NCBI GenBank assembly: GCA_001931905.2
Contig: MSJI02000756.1
Coordinates: forward strand, 1-64,000
Source: Cladosporium sp. IMV 00045
Taxonomy: Eukaryota; Ascomycota; Dothideomycetes; Cladosporiales; Cladosporiaceae
Direction: 5' to 3'
Length of the DNA stretch: 64,000 nt
The position numbers and the translations under genes were made by a program. The stretch's first letter is position 1. Every line of letters begins with the position of its first letter. A model generated the notes under the pieces. That model ran no database searches. It was not told the origin of the DNA and worked only from the letters and a program-made list of their open reading frames with translations. This document shows positions 34,390 through 44,922 of this stretch, one piece after another.

Positions 34390-34837
34390 TTTTTGTAAGC
34401 TAGTACGGATTGAAAGGAAAATGAAAGGGTGGAGAGCAGTGATGGTTCACTGTCGTTGTTTTAGCGTGGCGTTTTCTGGCGTACGAGGGCATTGCTGCTG
34501 GGTCTGGTAGTACACATCGGAGCGGGATTTCCCAGGACTGGGTGTATATACTGGTTTGTCATTTTGAGTTGCATATCTAGAAAATCTAGGAAGGACATCT
34601 TGTTCACAAAGTTACACCACGCTACGTCAATCACCCATTTGATCCAATGCGAGTAATGGCTGGTGAATTTCGTGCAGTTCCGGACTTGCATGTTTACGAT
34701 GTCAAATGCCCTCGGAGCGCAACGCAGCACGCGGACTTGTACTATTCTTGCAACAAATGCGTATGATCACTGTCCAAATGGAGAGGTGTTTTCTTGCATC
34801 TTGTGTACACTCATCCCGGGCATCATCTGTGATGATC
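34390..34837. other. Intergenic DNA before the 88-base array
   Basis: 3' side of the ubiquitin protease gene. No gene or clear repeat seen. Confidence 0.45.
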
Positions 34838-35560
34838 GGTTTTCGGCTAGGGCAAGACGTCAAGACTACATTGTCAATTTTGGAGGTGCTGATCTATGCC
34901 GCTTTCGTGAACTGGGAAAGCGTTGTGCCTTTGAAAGGGACGATGAGCTGGTATGGCATGTCGTTTATGTTCGTGCAAGTAGCCTTCAAGCTCATGGTGG
35001 TGAGAATAGTATTATGCCATTTAAAGGTGCGGTATGCTGAATCACTATTTGCGTGAATCTTGTACTGGTACAATCAAGCGTGGACTATCGAGGACGATTT
35101 GACGGCCGAGAAATGCGGTGGGAAGATATTGTTTCTCAGGTAATAAATTGGTGCTAGTACCACCATACCTAGGTCACTGAGAAAAATAGTGTGCCATTGA
35201 GAGATGTGTCTGCCTCATGTCGTTTGTATTATATACTGGTGCCGATACTATCAAACCAAGTACATTGAGAATGTCACTATGCCATCGAGAGGTACGGTAG
35301 ATCGACACAGTGTCTCTGCACTCTTTGTGCTAGTACCGTCAGGTTTGGGATGTCAAGAAAGGTATAGTGCCACCGAGAGATATGAGAGATTGCAACGGTA
35401 TTTCATTTTTGATCGTGCTTATACTATCAGGCTTAGGCTACTGAGAAATGTATGATGCCATTGAGAGATACGGGAGGCTGCCATGGCCTCTTCGTCATGT
35501 TTGTGGTAGTACCATTGGGCTTGGAGTATCGAGACTGCGATTCCAAGTTTGAGATACTTC
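34838..35560 (+). repeat. Degenerate 88-base tandem array
   Basis: About eight diverged units with a strikingly regular period. The phrase TGCCATTGAGAGATA and its variants begin near 34,926, 35,015, 35,100, 35,192, 35,280, 35,368 and 35,456, with steps of 88 in the best part. A second phrase, like CTAGTACCRTCAGGYTTGGG, recurs at a fixed offset in each unit. No reading frame runs through. The outer units fade, so the ends are approximate. Confidence 0.75.
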
Positions 35561-35642
35561 ACTTACAGCTTGGTTGAGAGATTGTTGCTTTGAGAGTTAT
35601 GAAGTGAAACTGAGTTCTCGAATCATGAAACACTTGTTTCTT

Positions 35643-35749
35643 GATCCATCTTGGCCGCAAATGTCATGCGTTTCTCCTCGACACCGCGTAGAGGTGTGGA
35701 TCAATACGTCGAGGTGGGTTTTTATCGAGGTTTGCCCTTGCCTCGGGTG
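35643..35749 (+). repeat. Dispersed repeat, copy 1
   Basis: A segment of about 105 bases containing CGTTTCTCCTCGACACCGCG and CGTCGAGGTGGGTTTTTA. The same sequence occurs inverted at 51,897-52,000 with scattered mismatches. It lies 60-170 bases downstream of the minus-strand gene that ends at 35,812. No terminal repeats or coding frame recognised; possibly a MITE or LTR remnant. Confidence 0.7.
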
Positions 35750-35811
35750 TTCAAGTTTCTTTCGGGGTTTACCCATGCCCCAGTGGTCTCGAGGTTTGGT
35801 CAGACAGTACC

Positions 35812-36945
35812 CTAGTTCGGAGCACTGTCGTCCCTCTTCCTCTTGTTCTTCCCGGCATCAATGTTTGAGCCGGGGTTTCTCCTCTGCCTCTTCGCAGGAC
35901 GCGGACGATCATCGGTCTGGTCCCGCGGGGCTTGGCTCGGCTGCGGTCCCCATGGAGTGACCGCATCGCGAGTGAGGTCTTGGGTCATGAACATCTCCCA
36001 GTTCGAGAGCTGTTGAGGGGACGAGATCCGCCCGGACAAGCCAAACATGACCTCTCTCCGGTCCATATACACCTTGCCATTTGGACCGATTCTCGGCGGC
36101 GCAAGTGGGCCCTCGGGCGGTCCTGCCTGGTACGCTGGCAGCTGAAAAGACCTTCGAGGAGCGAAACGAGCCTGACTTTCGCCAGGCAAGTTCCAATAAC
36201 CGTCGGCGGGATCAGACGGCTGCTGTTCCCGGCCTCCTGCTGCCGAAGCACGAATCTGCGCAGACTCAGCTCGAGTCTGCGTATTTTGACTCGGAACGCC
36301 AGTTCGCTGTTCCTCGCCATGTTCCGCCGAAGCAGAACCTCCGTCGCTTGCCCCCTTGGCAGACTCAGTTCGAGTCTGCGTGTTCTGGCTCGGAACGCCA
36401 GTTCGCTGTTCCTCACCTTGTCCCGCCAAAGCAGGTCTGGCAGACTCAACTCGAGTCTGCGTGCTTGGGCTGAGGGAGGACCGTTCCCTTCCCTCGCCTT
36501 GTCCCGCCGAAGCAAGACCTCTTCCCGACCCCTCCGCAGACGGCGCGTAAGCCTGCGCATGCTGGCCAAGATGCTCATGGCCTGTAGCTGCAGACACCTG
36601 GGGCGAATGCAGAGAAGTGGTCTGGCCAAGAGCATTGTGCTCTTGGCTAATGTCCGCAGACGCCTGAGGCGAATGCAGAAGGGGGTTCTGGTCCCGGTGC
36701 TCGGAACCGTTCTCCGCAGACGCCTGGGGCGACTGCGCATTGTATTGTGTCGATGTAGCCTCTTTAAGGCCACTGGAGGAGCCATCGACGGCACCCTGCG
36801 AAGGTCAGTGATATGTTTGAGCGTACTGTAGGACGCGACGTACCCTCCAGCTGCGGCCTGCAGAATATGTTAGCTTGTGCTTGTCAATGGTATGGCTATC
36901 GGATTTGTGGTAGTACTTACCGCTTCCGTTCTTCTTCGGCGGCAT
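35812..36945 (-). CDS. Orphan-like protein with internal repeats and basic C-terminus
   Basis: No family recognised. The main exon, 35,812-36,795, is open and encodes a Gln/Ser/Glu-rich protein. It contains three diverged repeats around TQTRxESA (DNA units start at 36,261, 36,360 and 36,441), a middle section with GKVYMDRREVMFGLSG, and a basic, nuclear-signal-like end (RPAKRQRRN, KNKRKRDD). A start at 36,945 (MPPKKNGSG) followed by an intron fits, but reaching the main frame needs a 14-base microexon at 36,844-36,857, giving 340 residues. The 5' structure is therefore tentative. Head-to-head with the gene at 37,136. Confidence 0.45.
36261..36470 (-). repeat. Coding tandem repeat (33- and 27-codon units)
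   Basis: CAGACTCARYTCGAGTCTGC starts at 36,261, 36,360 and 36,441, spacings of 99 and 81 bases, both multiples of three. The repeat length changes therefore keep the frame of the minus-strand gene, which supports that frame as coding. Confidence 0.75.
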
Positions 36946-37135
36946 GCAAATCAAAAATCGGGTATTTGATTTGCGTGGGTAAGAGAAGAAGAACGTTGGA
37001 GAGCGCGCAAGCGAAGCACAAATGTCAACATCCCACCACGAGCCCCGCTGTGCATAAATCGTGGACGTGAAATGAGCGGCGGGCCAACTTATATGCCCTC
37101 GAGTCTGAGGCAGTGAGGGGCAACCTTGTGAGTAT

Positions 37136-37825
37136 TTGGATGTTTGCTTTCATTTCTGCTGTTCACACTCACTTCAAGACTCATCACCACAAGATGTCGG
37201 CCAATATGAACAACCTCGCAAATTCTATTACCTTCAATACGAGAGAGCGCTTGAGCTCTTCGAGACAAACCGACAGTCCGCTCTCGACCTTCTTATCGGA
37301 TTGACATTGGATCCGCATTTGACCCTCTGGTACCGCCTACAGGTCCACAGCTGCCTCGCAAATCAGCTCGACCATCTGAACAGCGCGCGTGAGCATCTCG
37401 CTGCCGCCGAAAGAGCTTATGCTGAGATCGTTCGGAGGTGGCCGCCGGGAACTCCAGGACAAGAAGCCATGCACATCACGCTCGCAGACTTCCGTACGGA
37501 CATGGATACCAGAAGAGAGCTTGTTGAAGAGGAGCGTGAGGCATCGCTGCAAGGTACTGAAGGAGCAGAGAGCTCACGCGAATTTGATGCTGAACGACCG
37601 GCAACTCCTCGACAAGCGGCGGAAGAGAGGGGTGCTGCCGGTCTGCCACAATCCCCGGCCACAGCGTTATCGATGGATCAGTTGACGATAACGGCGACAC
37701 CAGTTGCGCATGAGAAAGATCCTCTGACGCCGACCCGATCCCAAGTCCCAGTTGAACCGACGACTCCTTCTCGGCGGAGAAAGGAGAGAGAAGAGCCAGA
37801 CACACCCACCAAGATGGGGCGTTGA
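37136..37825 (+). CDS. Hypothetical helical protein, start uncertain
   Basis: The frame runs to 37,825. Its core (about 28-120) is helical and TPR-like: FYYLQYERALELFETNRQSALDLL, then YRLQVHSCLANQLDHLNSAREHL. The C-terminal half is polar and Thr/Pro/Arg-rich (PTTPSRRRKEREEPDTP). The first ATG in frame is at 37,136. A better-placed ATG at 37,194 (MSANMNNLA) is in another frame and would join the core only if one A were missing from the A run at 37,220-37,222. No function is proposed. Divergent from the gene starting at 36,945. Confidence 0.5.
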   Translation: MDVCFHFCCSHSLQDSSPQDVGQYEQPRKFYYLQYERALELFETNRQSALDLLIGLTLDPHLTLWYRLQVHSCLANQLDHLNSAREHLAAAERAYAEIVRRWPPGTPGQEAMHITLADFRTDMDTRRELVEEEREASLQGTEGAESSREFDAERPATPRQAAEERGAAGLPQSPATALSMDQLTITATPVAHEKDPLTPTRSQVPVEPTTPSRRRKEREEPDTPTKMGR

Positions 37826-38067
37826 GATCATCGCAGAACGGCAACCCATTGCTGCGAGATACAATGGATCCCAAATCTATTCTCACATCGCCCAACAGCG
37901 CAGTCTCGTGTTTTGGTGAAGAAGTCATGGTATCAATCGGAAGTGAAGTGAGGTTTGAAGTCGCGGATTTTGAAGACCCTGACGTCACCGCTCGCTGACA
38001 ATGAATGTCGATGCGGGCTGCAGATCGACCAACATGCTTTCTCCAATCCTTCTTCATCCACCAGAGA

Positions 38068-38790
38068 ATGCGCTCACAATGCACTTCTCTAGCGATATCC
38101 ACGCTCAAAAGAGCTCAATGCAGACCAACACGAAATGCAGCCCTCTCAGCCACAGTCCTCGGCGGCAAACGTGCCTTTGTGACCCCGAGTGCCATGGATG
38201 AATACTCAGACGACTCACTGAATGCGCCATTAAACCCCGTTCAATCTGTTACTCAGTCGGTACCGCCACCTGCGACCCCGTCGCCGACAGAAAGGCCTAA
38301 GACCGGCCCAGAAGAGCAAGCACTCAAAGCACAAGCACTCTTTGGCTCAAGGAATGCAGATCCGGCCGCCCGCGAAGCAGAACTCAAGAAAGCGTCTACA
38401 ACCATAGCAGGCGTCGTGGTCCCTCCTCGGCCTGATGAGCCTGATAACTGCTGCATGTCTGGCTGCGTCAATTGCGTCTGGGATCGCTACCGCGACGAGC
38501 TGGAAGACTGGGCGGCCGCAAGCAAGGAAGCACGGCGGAAAATGCAAGAACAGCGCGTCAAGGGTCAGGCTACTGGTATGATGAACCAAGAAGGCAATGC
38601 GCCCAGCCATGTTGCTACGAGCATGGACGACGATGGTGGAGGATCCGAGACGAACTGGGATGTGCTTGAGTCAGCCGACGAAGGGGAGAAGGATCTGTTC
38701 GAGGGCGTGCCGGTGGAGATCAGGGAATTCATGAAGATCGAGAAGAAGTTGAAAGAGCAGCATAAGAAGGAGCAAAGCGCCAGCATCTAG
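38068..38790 (+). CDS. OXLD1-like (oxidoreductase-like domain) protein, probably mitochondrial
   Basis: The start at 38,068 gives 240 residues with an Arg/Ser-rich N-terminus like a mitochondrial presequence; an in-frame ATG at 38,005 is also possible. The oxidoreductase-like motif is PPRPDEPDNCCMSGCVNC followed by VWDRYRDELEDW, with four clustered Cys. The C-terminal part is acidic, then Lys-rich, and includes EGVPVEIREFMKIEKKLK, seen in fungal members. Human OXLD1 is a mitochondrial protein of unclear chemistry. No oxidoreductase activity should be assumed from the name. Confidence 0.8.
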   Translation: MRSQCTSLAISTLKRAQCRPTRNAALSATVLGGKRAFVTPSAMDEYSDDSLNAPLNPVQSVTQSVPPPATPSPTERPKTGPEEQALKAQALFGSRNADPAAREAELKKASTTIAGVVVPPRPDEPDNCCMSGCVNCVWDRYRDELEDWAAASKEARRKMQEQRVKGQATGMMNQEGNAPSHVATSMDDDGGGSETNWDVLESADEGEKDLFEGVPVEIREFMKIEKKLKEQHKKEQSASI

Positions 38791-39710
38791 ATTTGAGTGG
38801 CTGATGATACCCAAACACGTATACATTTCTATACATCTTCAAGGTTCGATTTGGAATCATATTACGCAAGATCGTTGAACAGAAGACGCTATTTCAACGG
38901 GCAGTTATTCTAAAGAAGTCACCATTTCATCGGGGCAAACGGTGGTGAACTTGCATGAATGGGCAAGCAATGAGAAAAGGTAATGGGTCTTGCATGTCTA
39001 ACATCTGCATGCAGGTCATGGGACAGCGTTGAAATTGAAGAGATGGCCAGGGTACCTAGCTTGACACGCGAGAGTTGAGGTAACATGGACTTAACGGCAC
39101 AACGACAGTTCTGTGCAACCGTTGTGTTCAACAGCACACGTGGAACTTGATCGCTTTCCCCCTCATGCCTGTCGCGAGCTCAAGGCCATCAACTCTTCGA
39201 AGTATAGTACATATGTAGCTCATGCTTGTCGTGGTCGACGTCACAACAGACGTCACAACACCTCTTGATCTGACCGCCAAAGCGTCGGCATCGCATGAAG
39301 CAAAAGAATGCATCCAAGAATCTTGGCTGCCCACTCCTCCACCATCCTAAGCCATCGCCCCTCTCCGCAGGAACGATTGAACTCACGGAGCCGCATGCCG
39401 ATCAAAACCTTCGACAGTTGGTCGTTCTCCCCTGCAGTGACACTTTTAACCGCCCGGTTATGTAGCGCAGCATCATGTATGCTTGATAATTGCATTTCAC
39501 TCACTAAAGGCGGGGTAACCAGATGATCAACAGGCATCATATAGCAATACGAAGGTGTGGAGCCGACGCAGTGTTTCCGGCAAGAAAGCACTACCTTGCC
39601 ATGGTCCTGGGTTGCTTCCTCGTTGCAAAAGAATATAATAACATGGCTTTCAGCCCTAGGGCAGTCGTATCCTTCTCCCCAAAAAAACAAACATCGAAAT
39701 CCTTTTGATC
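38791..39710. other. Intergenic DNA, promoter of the alpha-galactosidase gene
   Basis: 920 bases without a supported gene. A GCGGGG at 39,510-39,515 fits the CreA/Mig1 repressor consensus SYGGRG, which would suit a glycosidase gene, but one such site is expected by chance. Confidence 0.4.
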
Positions 39711-41365
39711 ATGGTTCGAGATACGATACTTGCGCTTCTTGCGCTTCCATTTGCGTATGGACTTGTCCTTCCCGATGGTGTTGGTAAGCTACCGGCTTTG
39801 GGCTGGAACTCATGGGTTGGTCATCGAACATAGAAAGACCTCGAACGAACGGTGCCACTAATATCGAACCACAGAACGCATATTTCTGCGATGTCAATCA
39901 GACAAAGATCATGCAAGCCGCAAATGCCATGGTCGATCTGGGCTTCAAGGATGCCGGCTACGAGTACGTAGTACTTGACGATTGCTGGTCCGAGATGGGT
40001 GGAAGGGACGAGGTTACGAGTAGACTCAAGCCTAATTTGACGACCTTCCCCGACGGAATGAAAGGCACAGCCGATCAGGTTCACGATCTCGGATTGAAGT
40101 ACGGCATGTACTCCAGCGCCGGCACAATGACCTGCGGCCGCTATCCAGGCTCATTGGGATATGAGATGATCGATGCTGAGACATTCGCTGAGTGGGGCGT
40201 GGACTACTTAAAGGTAAGCCTTTCTATCTTCGACGCATTGCCAGCCCGGTGAACTGAGTCCTGCGTAGTACGACAACTGCTTTCCGCCACCTGAGTGGAT
40301 CGATGACTGTTTCGCGTGCAATGGCGATTCCGGCTTCGACAGGGTGGGCAAGGTCAACGGCAGCTGCACGGATGAGACGCCGATTACGAACTACTACTCT
40401 TGGAACAACACCAGCCCATTCTGTGCTTACGACTTTCCGGTCGATGGAGTCAACTACACAGCAAAGTACACCGCTCTGAAGTTCAAGATTATGGAGAGAG
40501 CTTTGCGATCACAGAACCGCACGATCTTGTACAGTCTCTGCGAGTGGGGTGTGTCAATCATGCTGATGATCAGGTGAACTATAGCTGACAAAGTATTTGC
40601 AGGGGTGGATCAAGTCTGGACTTGGGGGAATGCCACCGGTTCGTCGTGGCGTACCACGAACGATATTGGATTTGGTGAAGGTGAGTTGAGATTCCAGTTC
40701 GTCTTGCTAGTACAAGAGCTAACATCAACCAGCTTCATGGAACCGTGTCTTGGAGATCTTGAATGTCAACAGTTTCTTGCTCGACTGGACTGACTTCTGG
40801 GGCCATGGCGATCCTGACATGCTTGAGGTGAGTATCACTTGTTCCTGGCATTGGAGCGGAGTTAGAAACAAGAACAGGGCAGCGCTGATCATGTCAGGTC
40901 GGCAACGGTCTCTCCATCCAACAAGAGCGCTCGCATTTTGCACTCTGGGCCATCATGAAAGGACCACTCCTCATTGGCACCGATCTTCTGCAGATCTCGC
41001 AAGAGCAAATCAACCTCCTGCAGAACAAGTATTTGCTGGCCTTCAACCAGGACCCAATCGTCGGCAAGCCCGCAAGGCCGTACAAGTGGGGCATCAACCC
41101 AGACTATACGTTCAACGATACCTACCCGGCGATGTATTGGTCCGGTGCCTCAAGCAACGGTACCTTGGTCGCACTTCTCAACCCGACGAACCAAAACCGG
41201 TCGATGAGTGCAGTATTCGAAGAAATTCCGCAGCTTCATGCTGGAGAGAAATACAACGTAATCGATGCTTGGAGCGGAGAGAGCTTGGGCTGCAAAGAAG
41301 ACAGCGTCAAGGTCAATCTTGCTGCCAACGACACCGCTGTCTTCCTCTTTGGCGAGACTTGCTAG
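39711..41365 (+). CDS. Secreted alpha-galactosidase, GH27
   Basis: Six exons: 39,711-39,815, 39,875-40,213, 40,269-40,548, 40,603-40,680, 40,733-40,827 and 40,898-41,365, totalling 454 residues. A signal peptide (about 1-18) is followed by the GH27 barrel. [10 protein letters not shown] comes first, then EYVVLDDCW, and YLKYDNCF with the nucleophile Asp near 150, formed across an intron. [19 protein letters not shown] carries the acid/base Asp, and [11 protein letters not shown] follows. The C-terminal beta-sandwich ends in FLFGETC. It removes terminal alpha-galactose from melibiose, raffinose or galactomannan side chains. All introns are 50-70 bases with GT..AG ends. Confidence 0.93.
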
Positions 41366-41840
41366 TGTCAAGTCACATAGCCGAGGCAGAGTTCTTTCAG
41401 GTTGGGTTGACGATGTACGCCGTCCATGCTTTGCGAGCATTTGCAAAGGACTGTGGCGCATAAGCTGTAACAGGCTTTGCTCTTGCTTCAATAACGCAGA
41501 CACGAAGAACGATTATTTCCTCGATGTATCTTTCAAGTATAGAACTCTCATCTGTTATTTCAAAAGAATAAAGGTTCAATTTACATATACGAGGCTTGTA
41601 ATCATTAAAGCGTTTTAGCCCCGAGCTTGATGATATGGGTACTATTTAGTGGACCCATCACGATGAAGTCGACGAACGGACCGAATTCTTCGGATCATGA
41701 TGGAAGAGAACGTCCTCTTTGAATCGTAAGACGGATTTCCTTTCTACCCAGCTTTCATTAAATCACGAAGTACGAGCCATTCGTCCTCCAACCTACATCG
41801 AGAAGCATCCACACGCCACCGAATTCGTGCCCACACAACC
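41366..41840. other. Intergenic DNA
   Basis: 475 bases, AT-rich near 41,560-41,620; 3' side of the alpha-galactosidase gene and promoter of the next gene. Nothing else recognised. Confidence 0.45.
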
Positions 41841-42194
41841 ATGAATTTGGTCACGACCTTGCTGTATACTTGCACAGCCATCATACCAACCCTTATCACA
41901 GGCACAATGGCGACCCACCAAGACTGCGCCGTAACATCATCCACTTCAGGTCCCATAGCCTACAGGTACTACGCGAGAGGCAGAAATTGCGCAACAAATT
42001 TCGACCTTGGAGTGATCGAGAGCGCGCTCCACAAGAAATTCAATCAGCTGGACCCAGAGAGTCTAAGGGAGCCCGAATGCGTTCAATTCGATGTGGGAGG
42101 TCCGTGGCAAGGTTGGGTGTTGTATGGACGCGCTGGTGAGGTCGATCTGGCACACTATTGTGGTCCATCGCTGGCGAGGACGAGGGAGCTGTAG
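41841..42194 (+). CDS. Small secreted cysteine-containing protein
   Basis: Single exon, 117 residues. A hydrophobic N-terminus (MNLVTTLLYTCTAIIPTLI) reads as a signal peptide. The mature part has four cysteines (DCAV, NCAT, ECVQ, YCGP), enough for two disulfides, and a compact C-terminus (FDVGGPWQGWVLYGRAG). No family recognised. Size, signal peptide and even Cys number fit fungal effectors, but that is a category and not a function. Confidence 0.6.
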   Translation: MNLVTTLLYTCTAIIPTLITGTMATHQDCAVTSSTSGPIAYRYYARGRNCATNFDLGVIESALHKKFNQLDPESLREPECVQFDVGGPWQGWVLYGRAGEVDLAHYCGPSLARTREL

Positions 42195-42424
42195 ACTACC
42201 TATGAGGCGAGAGGCGCGGTTACTTTTAATCAAGTGATCACAAAGAAGAGGAGTTGGAGGAGAATGTTGAATGGTAATGATCGCCTTCAGAGTCCTCGAT
42301 GGAAGGATTCCCTCTACATACGGCGAAACGAACATTCAATGATCGGAACCCTGGGGTTATCAAATTTCGGAACTCGTACATTCTGTCGCTCTTGGTCACT
42401 ACCAAGAGCTTAATTGATCGGCCT

Positions 42425-44143
42425 CTAGACTTCAAACACCGGTCCGCATTCCCTGCCAGCCCCAATGCCACCGGCCCTTGCATCCACCAAATCCAACCTC
42501 CATCCTTTCCACTGCTCCAAGCCTCTCTTGACCTCCTTAACCCGCTCAATGCGCCTCTTGGCATCCTCCTCCTGAGCAAGACGGAATGCATCTTCATCAA
42601 AGCCGTCTTCGCTCAACAGACCCAAGCTCTGGTTTCTCGGGCGGTTGCCAGTCTGACTGGCAGATTGCTCGCGGGGTCGACCAGTGAATGCCGAGATGCC
42701 GCTGCTGATGACATCTTGGAACGTTGATGTCTGGCGATGACTCTGAGGCGACGTTGGCGCATTGAGGTCGACGTCTTCGTATGCTTCGTGATCTTCCATG
42801 CCTGGCTGCATCTCAGCACGTCTATCGCGCCAGACCCCGCGCTTAAGGTCGAAGTTCTCAGCTTCGAGCGCGCGGATGCGAGATTGCAGCTGGCCAGTCT
42901 CGGTCTCTTCGTCGTGTAAGTCGAAGTCGCTAGCATCACGGACATGGGACGGACGATCGCGGCGCTTGAGTTCAGCACGCACGTCGCCCAGCTCTTTGTC
43001 TTTGGCCTGCACGGCGGCGCTTGCGTCACGGTGGAGTTTGGTCAGGGCCTCGATCTTTTGCTCAAGGCTGGTGGCGCGCTCGGAGGCTGCCTCGAGGCTT
43101 GTGTTTGCGGTTCGAAGATCAGACTCAAGGACCGCGATGCGCTTGTTGAGAGCTTCTGGGTCTTCCGTCGATTTGTCCTCAGATCCTTCATTGCCGAAAG
43201 ACATAGAGACCTTCAGCGAATCGAGTTCCTGTTTGGTTGTCTCGACCTGGTGCTCTGCAGAGGTTGCACGTTGCTCCAGCTCTTTTACCGAAGTCTCCCT
43301 CTCTGTGACCGTGGTATTCAGGCTGGTGACTTGGTTTTTGAGGTTGCTCATTTCAAGCTCCAGAGACTCGATGGTCGACGTCTTGTTGGCCAGTTGCTCA
43401 GCGACTTCGGGGCTAGGACCGGATTGTCTCCTCTCCTTGCCTTTGGCAGCTTGTTGTGCTTGAGATAGCTGTCTCTGTACAGACGCCAGCTCGGTGCTCA
43501 GATTCTCCGATTCTTTGACCTTGCTCCTCAGTTCCGCGACATCGCTGCTGCTTTCCCGAAGGCTTTCGAGCTCTTCTTCCGCCTTCATCAAGCGTGCGGC
43601 GCTGTCTTCCTGTGAGGTCTTGTAGTCCTTGTTCTCTTTCTCCAGCTCTTCGATGCGTGCAGCCTGCTTGCGATACAGCTCCTGGACCTCAGCTGAGGGA
43701 CTGCTTGAGTTTGCGCCAGCATCTCCCTTCTTGAATGACTTAGAGCGCTGCCTTGACTGCTGAGATTCTGATGGTTCTTGCGCATCCGATGGTCCCTTGT
43801 CTTCGGGATCTGCTGAATCCGCGTTCTCGTTATCATCTTGAGGCGCTGCTTCAGCCGCGTCGTCTGCTATGGTAGGTTCCTCGGTAGTGGTGGGCTCTGC
43901 AGCTGCTTCATCGGCGGCCTCTTCCTCTGCAGGTGCACTCTCTTCAGCCTTTGCATCAGCCGCTGCCTTTTCTGCCTTCTTCTTGCCGCCTCCTTTTTTG
44001 TCGCCCTTGGCTTTTTGTTTCTTGAGTTGTTCGTACTGTTCGTTTCGTAAGTACCTCAACACTCAGGGACTGTGTGCATTTGCACCTACACGCTTCTTCG
44101 CCGCTGCGACCTTCTCGGCCTTGTCTTTGTCTTCGTCAGCCAT
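42425..44143 (-). CDS. Golgin-like coiled-coil protein
   Basis: Exons 44,090-44,143 and 42,425-44,035 (54-base intron) give 554 residues; splicing joins MADEDKDKAEKVAAAKKR to YEQLKKQKAKGDKKGG. The N-terminus is Lys-rich, then acidic and Ala/Glu-rich. A long heptad-rich coiled coil follows (about 150-395), rich in Glu, Leu, Ser and Lys. The C-terminus is ordered-looking: STFQDVISSGISAFTGR, DAFRLAQEEDAKRRIERVKE, WKGWRLDLVDARAG. Similar ascomycete proteins are annotated as M-protein-repeat or Golgi coiled-coil proteins. Golgi location is inferred only. Confidence 0.78.
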
Positions 44144-44922
44144 GATTGTGAGGTTGTTGTGTAATGAAATGAACTATGACAGTGCAAGTAGTGGCTTGTA
44201 ACGCGCGCATGCACTCAAGCGGAGAGCTCGCGCGACACCAAGGACGGGGCAAGCTGTCACGAGCTGATGGCGGTTGGATTGCGCCAAGAGAGGACTCAAC
44301 TCTGGACTAATAAGATGTCTCAATGATTACTTGATATATCGGAAGACGTCTACTGTAACATCCACTTCTGAATATGAGGAGCTCAACAAACATCATGGAT
44401 GTTGATGGCCCTTGTTCTTCATTGCCCGTTGTCGAAATCGTATGGTCTCAAGATCAAGATGACGACCATCAACAGTGATCATCCCATTCTCTCTACATTT
44501 CTACGACACTCTTTTCACCAGATTTCTGTTCAAAGTTCTCGAAGCAGTTCTCCATGGCATGCAGTCGAAGGCGCCACCGGTTTACCAATCTCACGACTAG
44601 GTCACATCTTCTGTTCCAGCCAGGACATCGAAACGATGTAGCCGTCACAATAAAACCACAAGTATTGTTGCCACAGGCATCCACAGGCATCGAGTGACGA
44701 GAAGGCAACCATGTTGGGTGCGTTGGACCAACCAACGACTGCACCAACTCACGCCTGCATGAGGCTGAAGCGGTATGGCTTAGGGCCAGGCGCCTAGGTA
44801 CGTTGTCATGCAGCTGTTCGCTTTGGGCGCCAGACACACTCAAGGCTAGAAATACTCGTCTTTCCTCAAGCCTGGCCAACGATCTGTTTGCATCAAGATA
44901 TATCAAGGACCTTGTTGAAAGC
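44144..44922. other. Divergent intergenic region
   Basis: 779 bases between the golgin-like gene (minus) and the membrane protein gene (plus). No coding sequence supported. Confidence 0.5.

Noticed and set aside
33860..34510. Open frame of 216 codons inside the ubiquitin protease gene
   Set aside because: Alternate frame of a well-supported coding sequence, with Arg/Ser-rich shadow composition.
34706..35056. Two overlapping open frames of 116-125 codons
   Set aside because: They lie inside the 88-base degenerate array and change frame from unit to unit.
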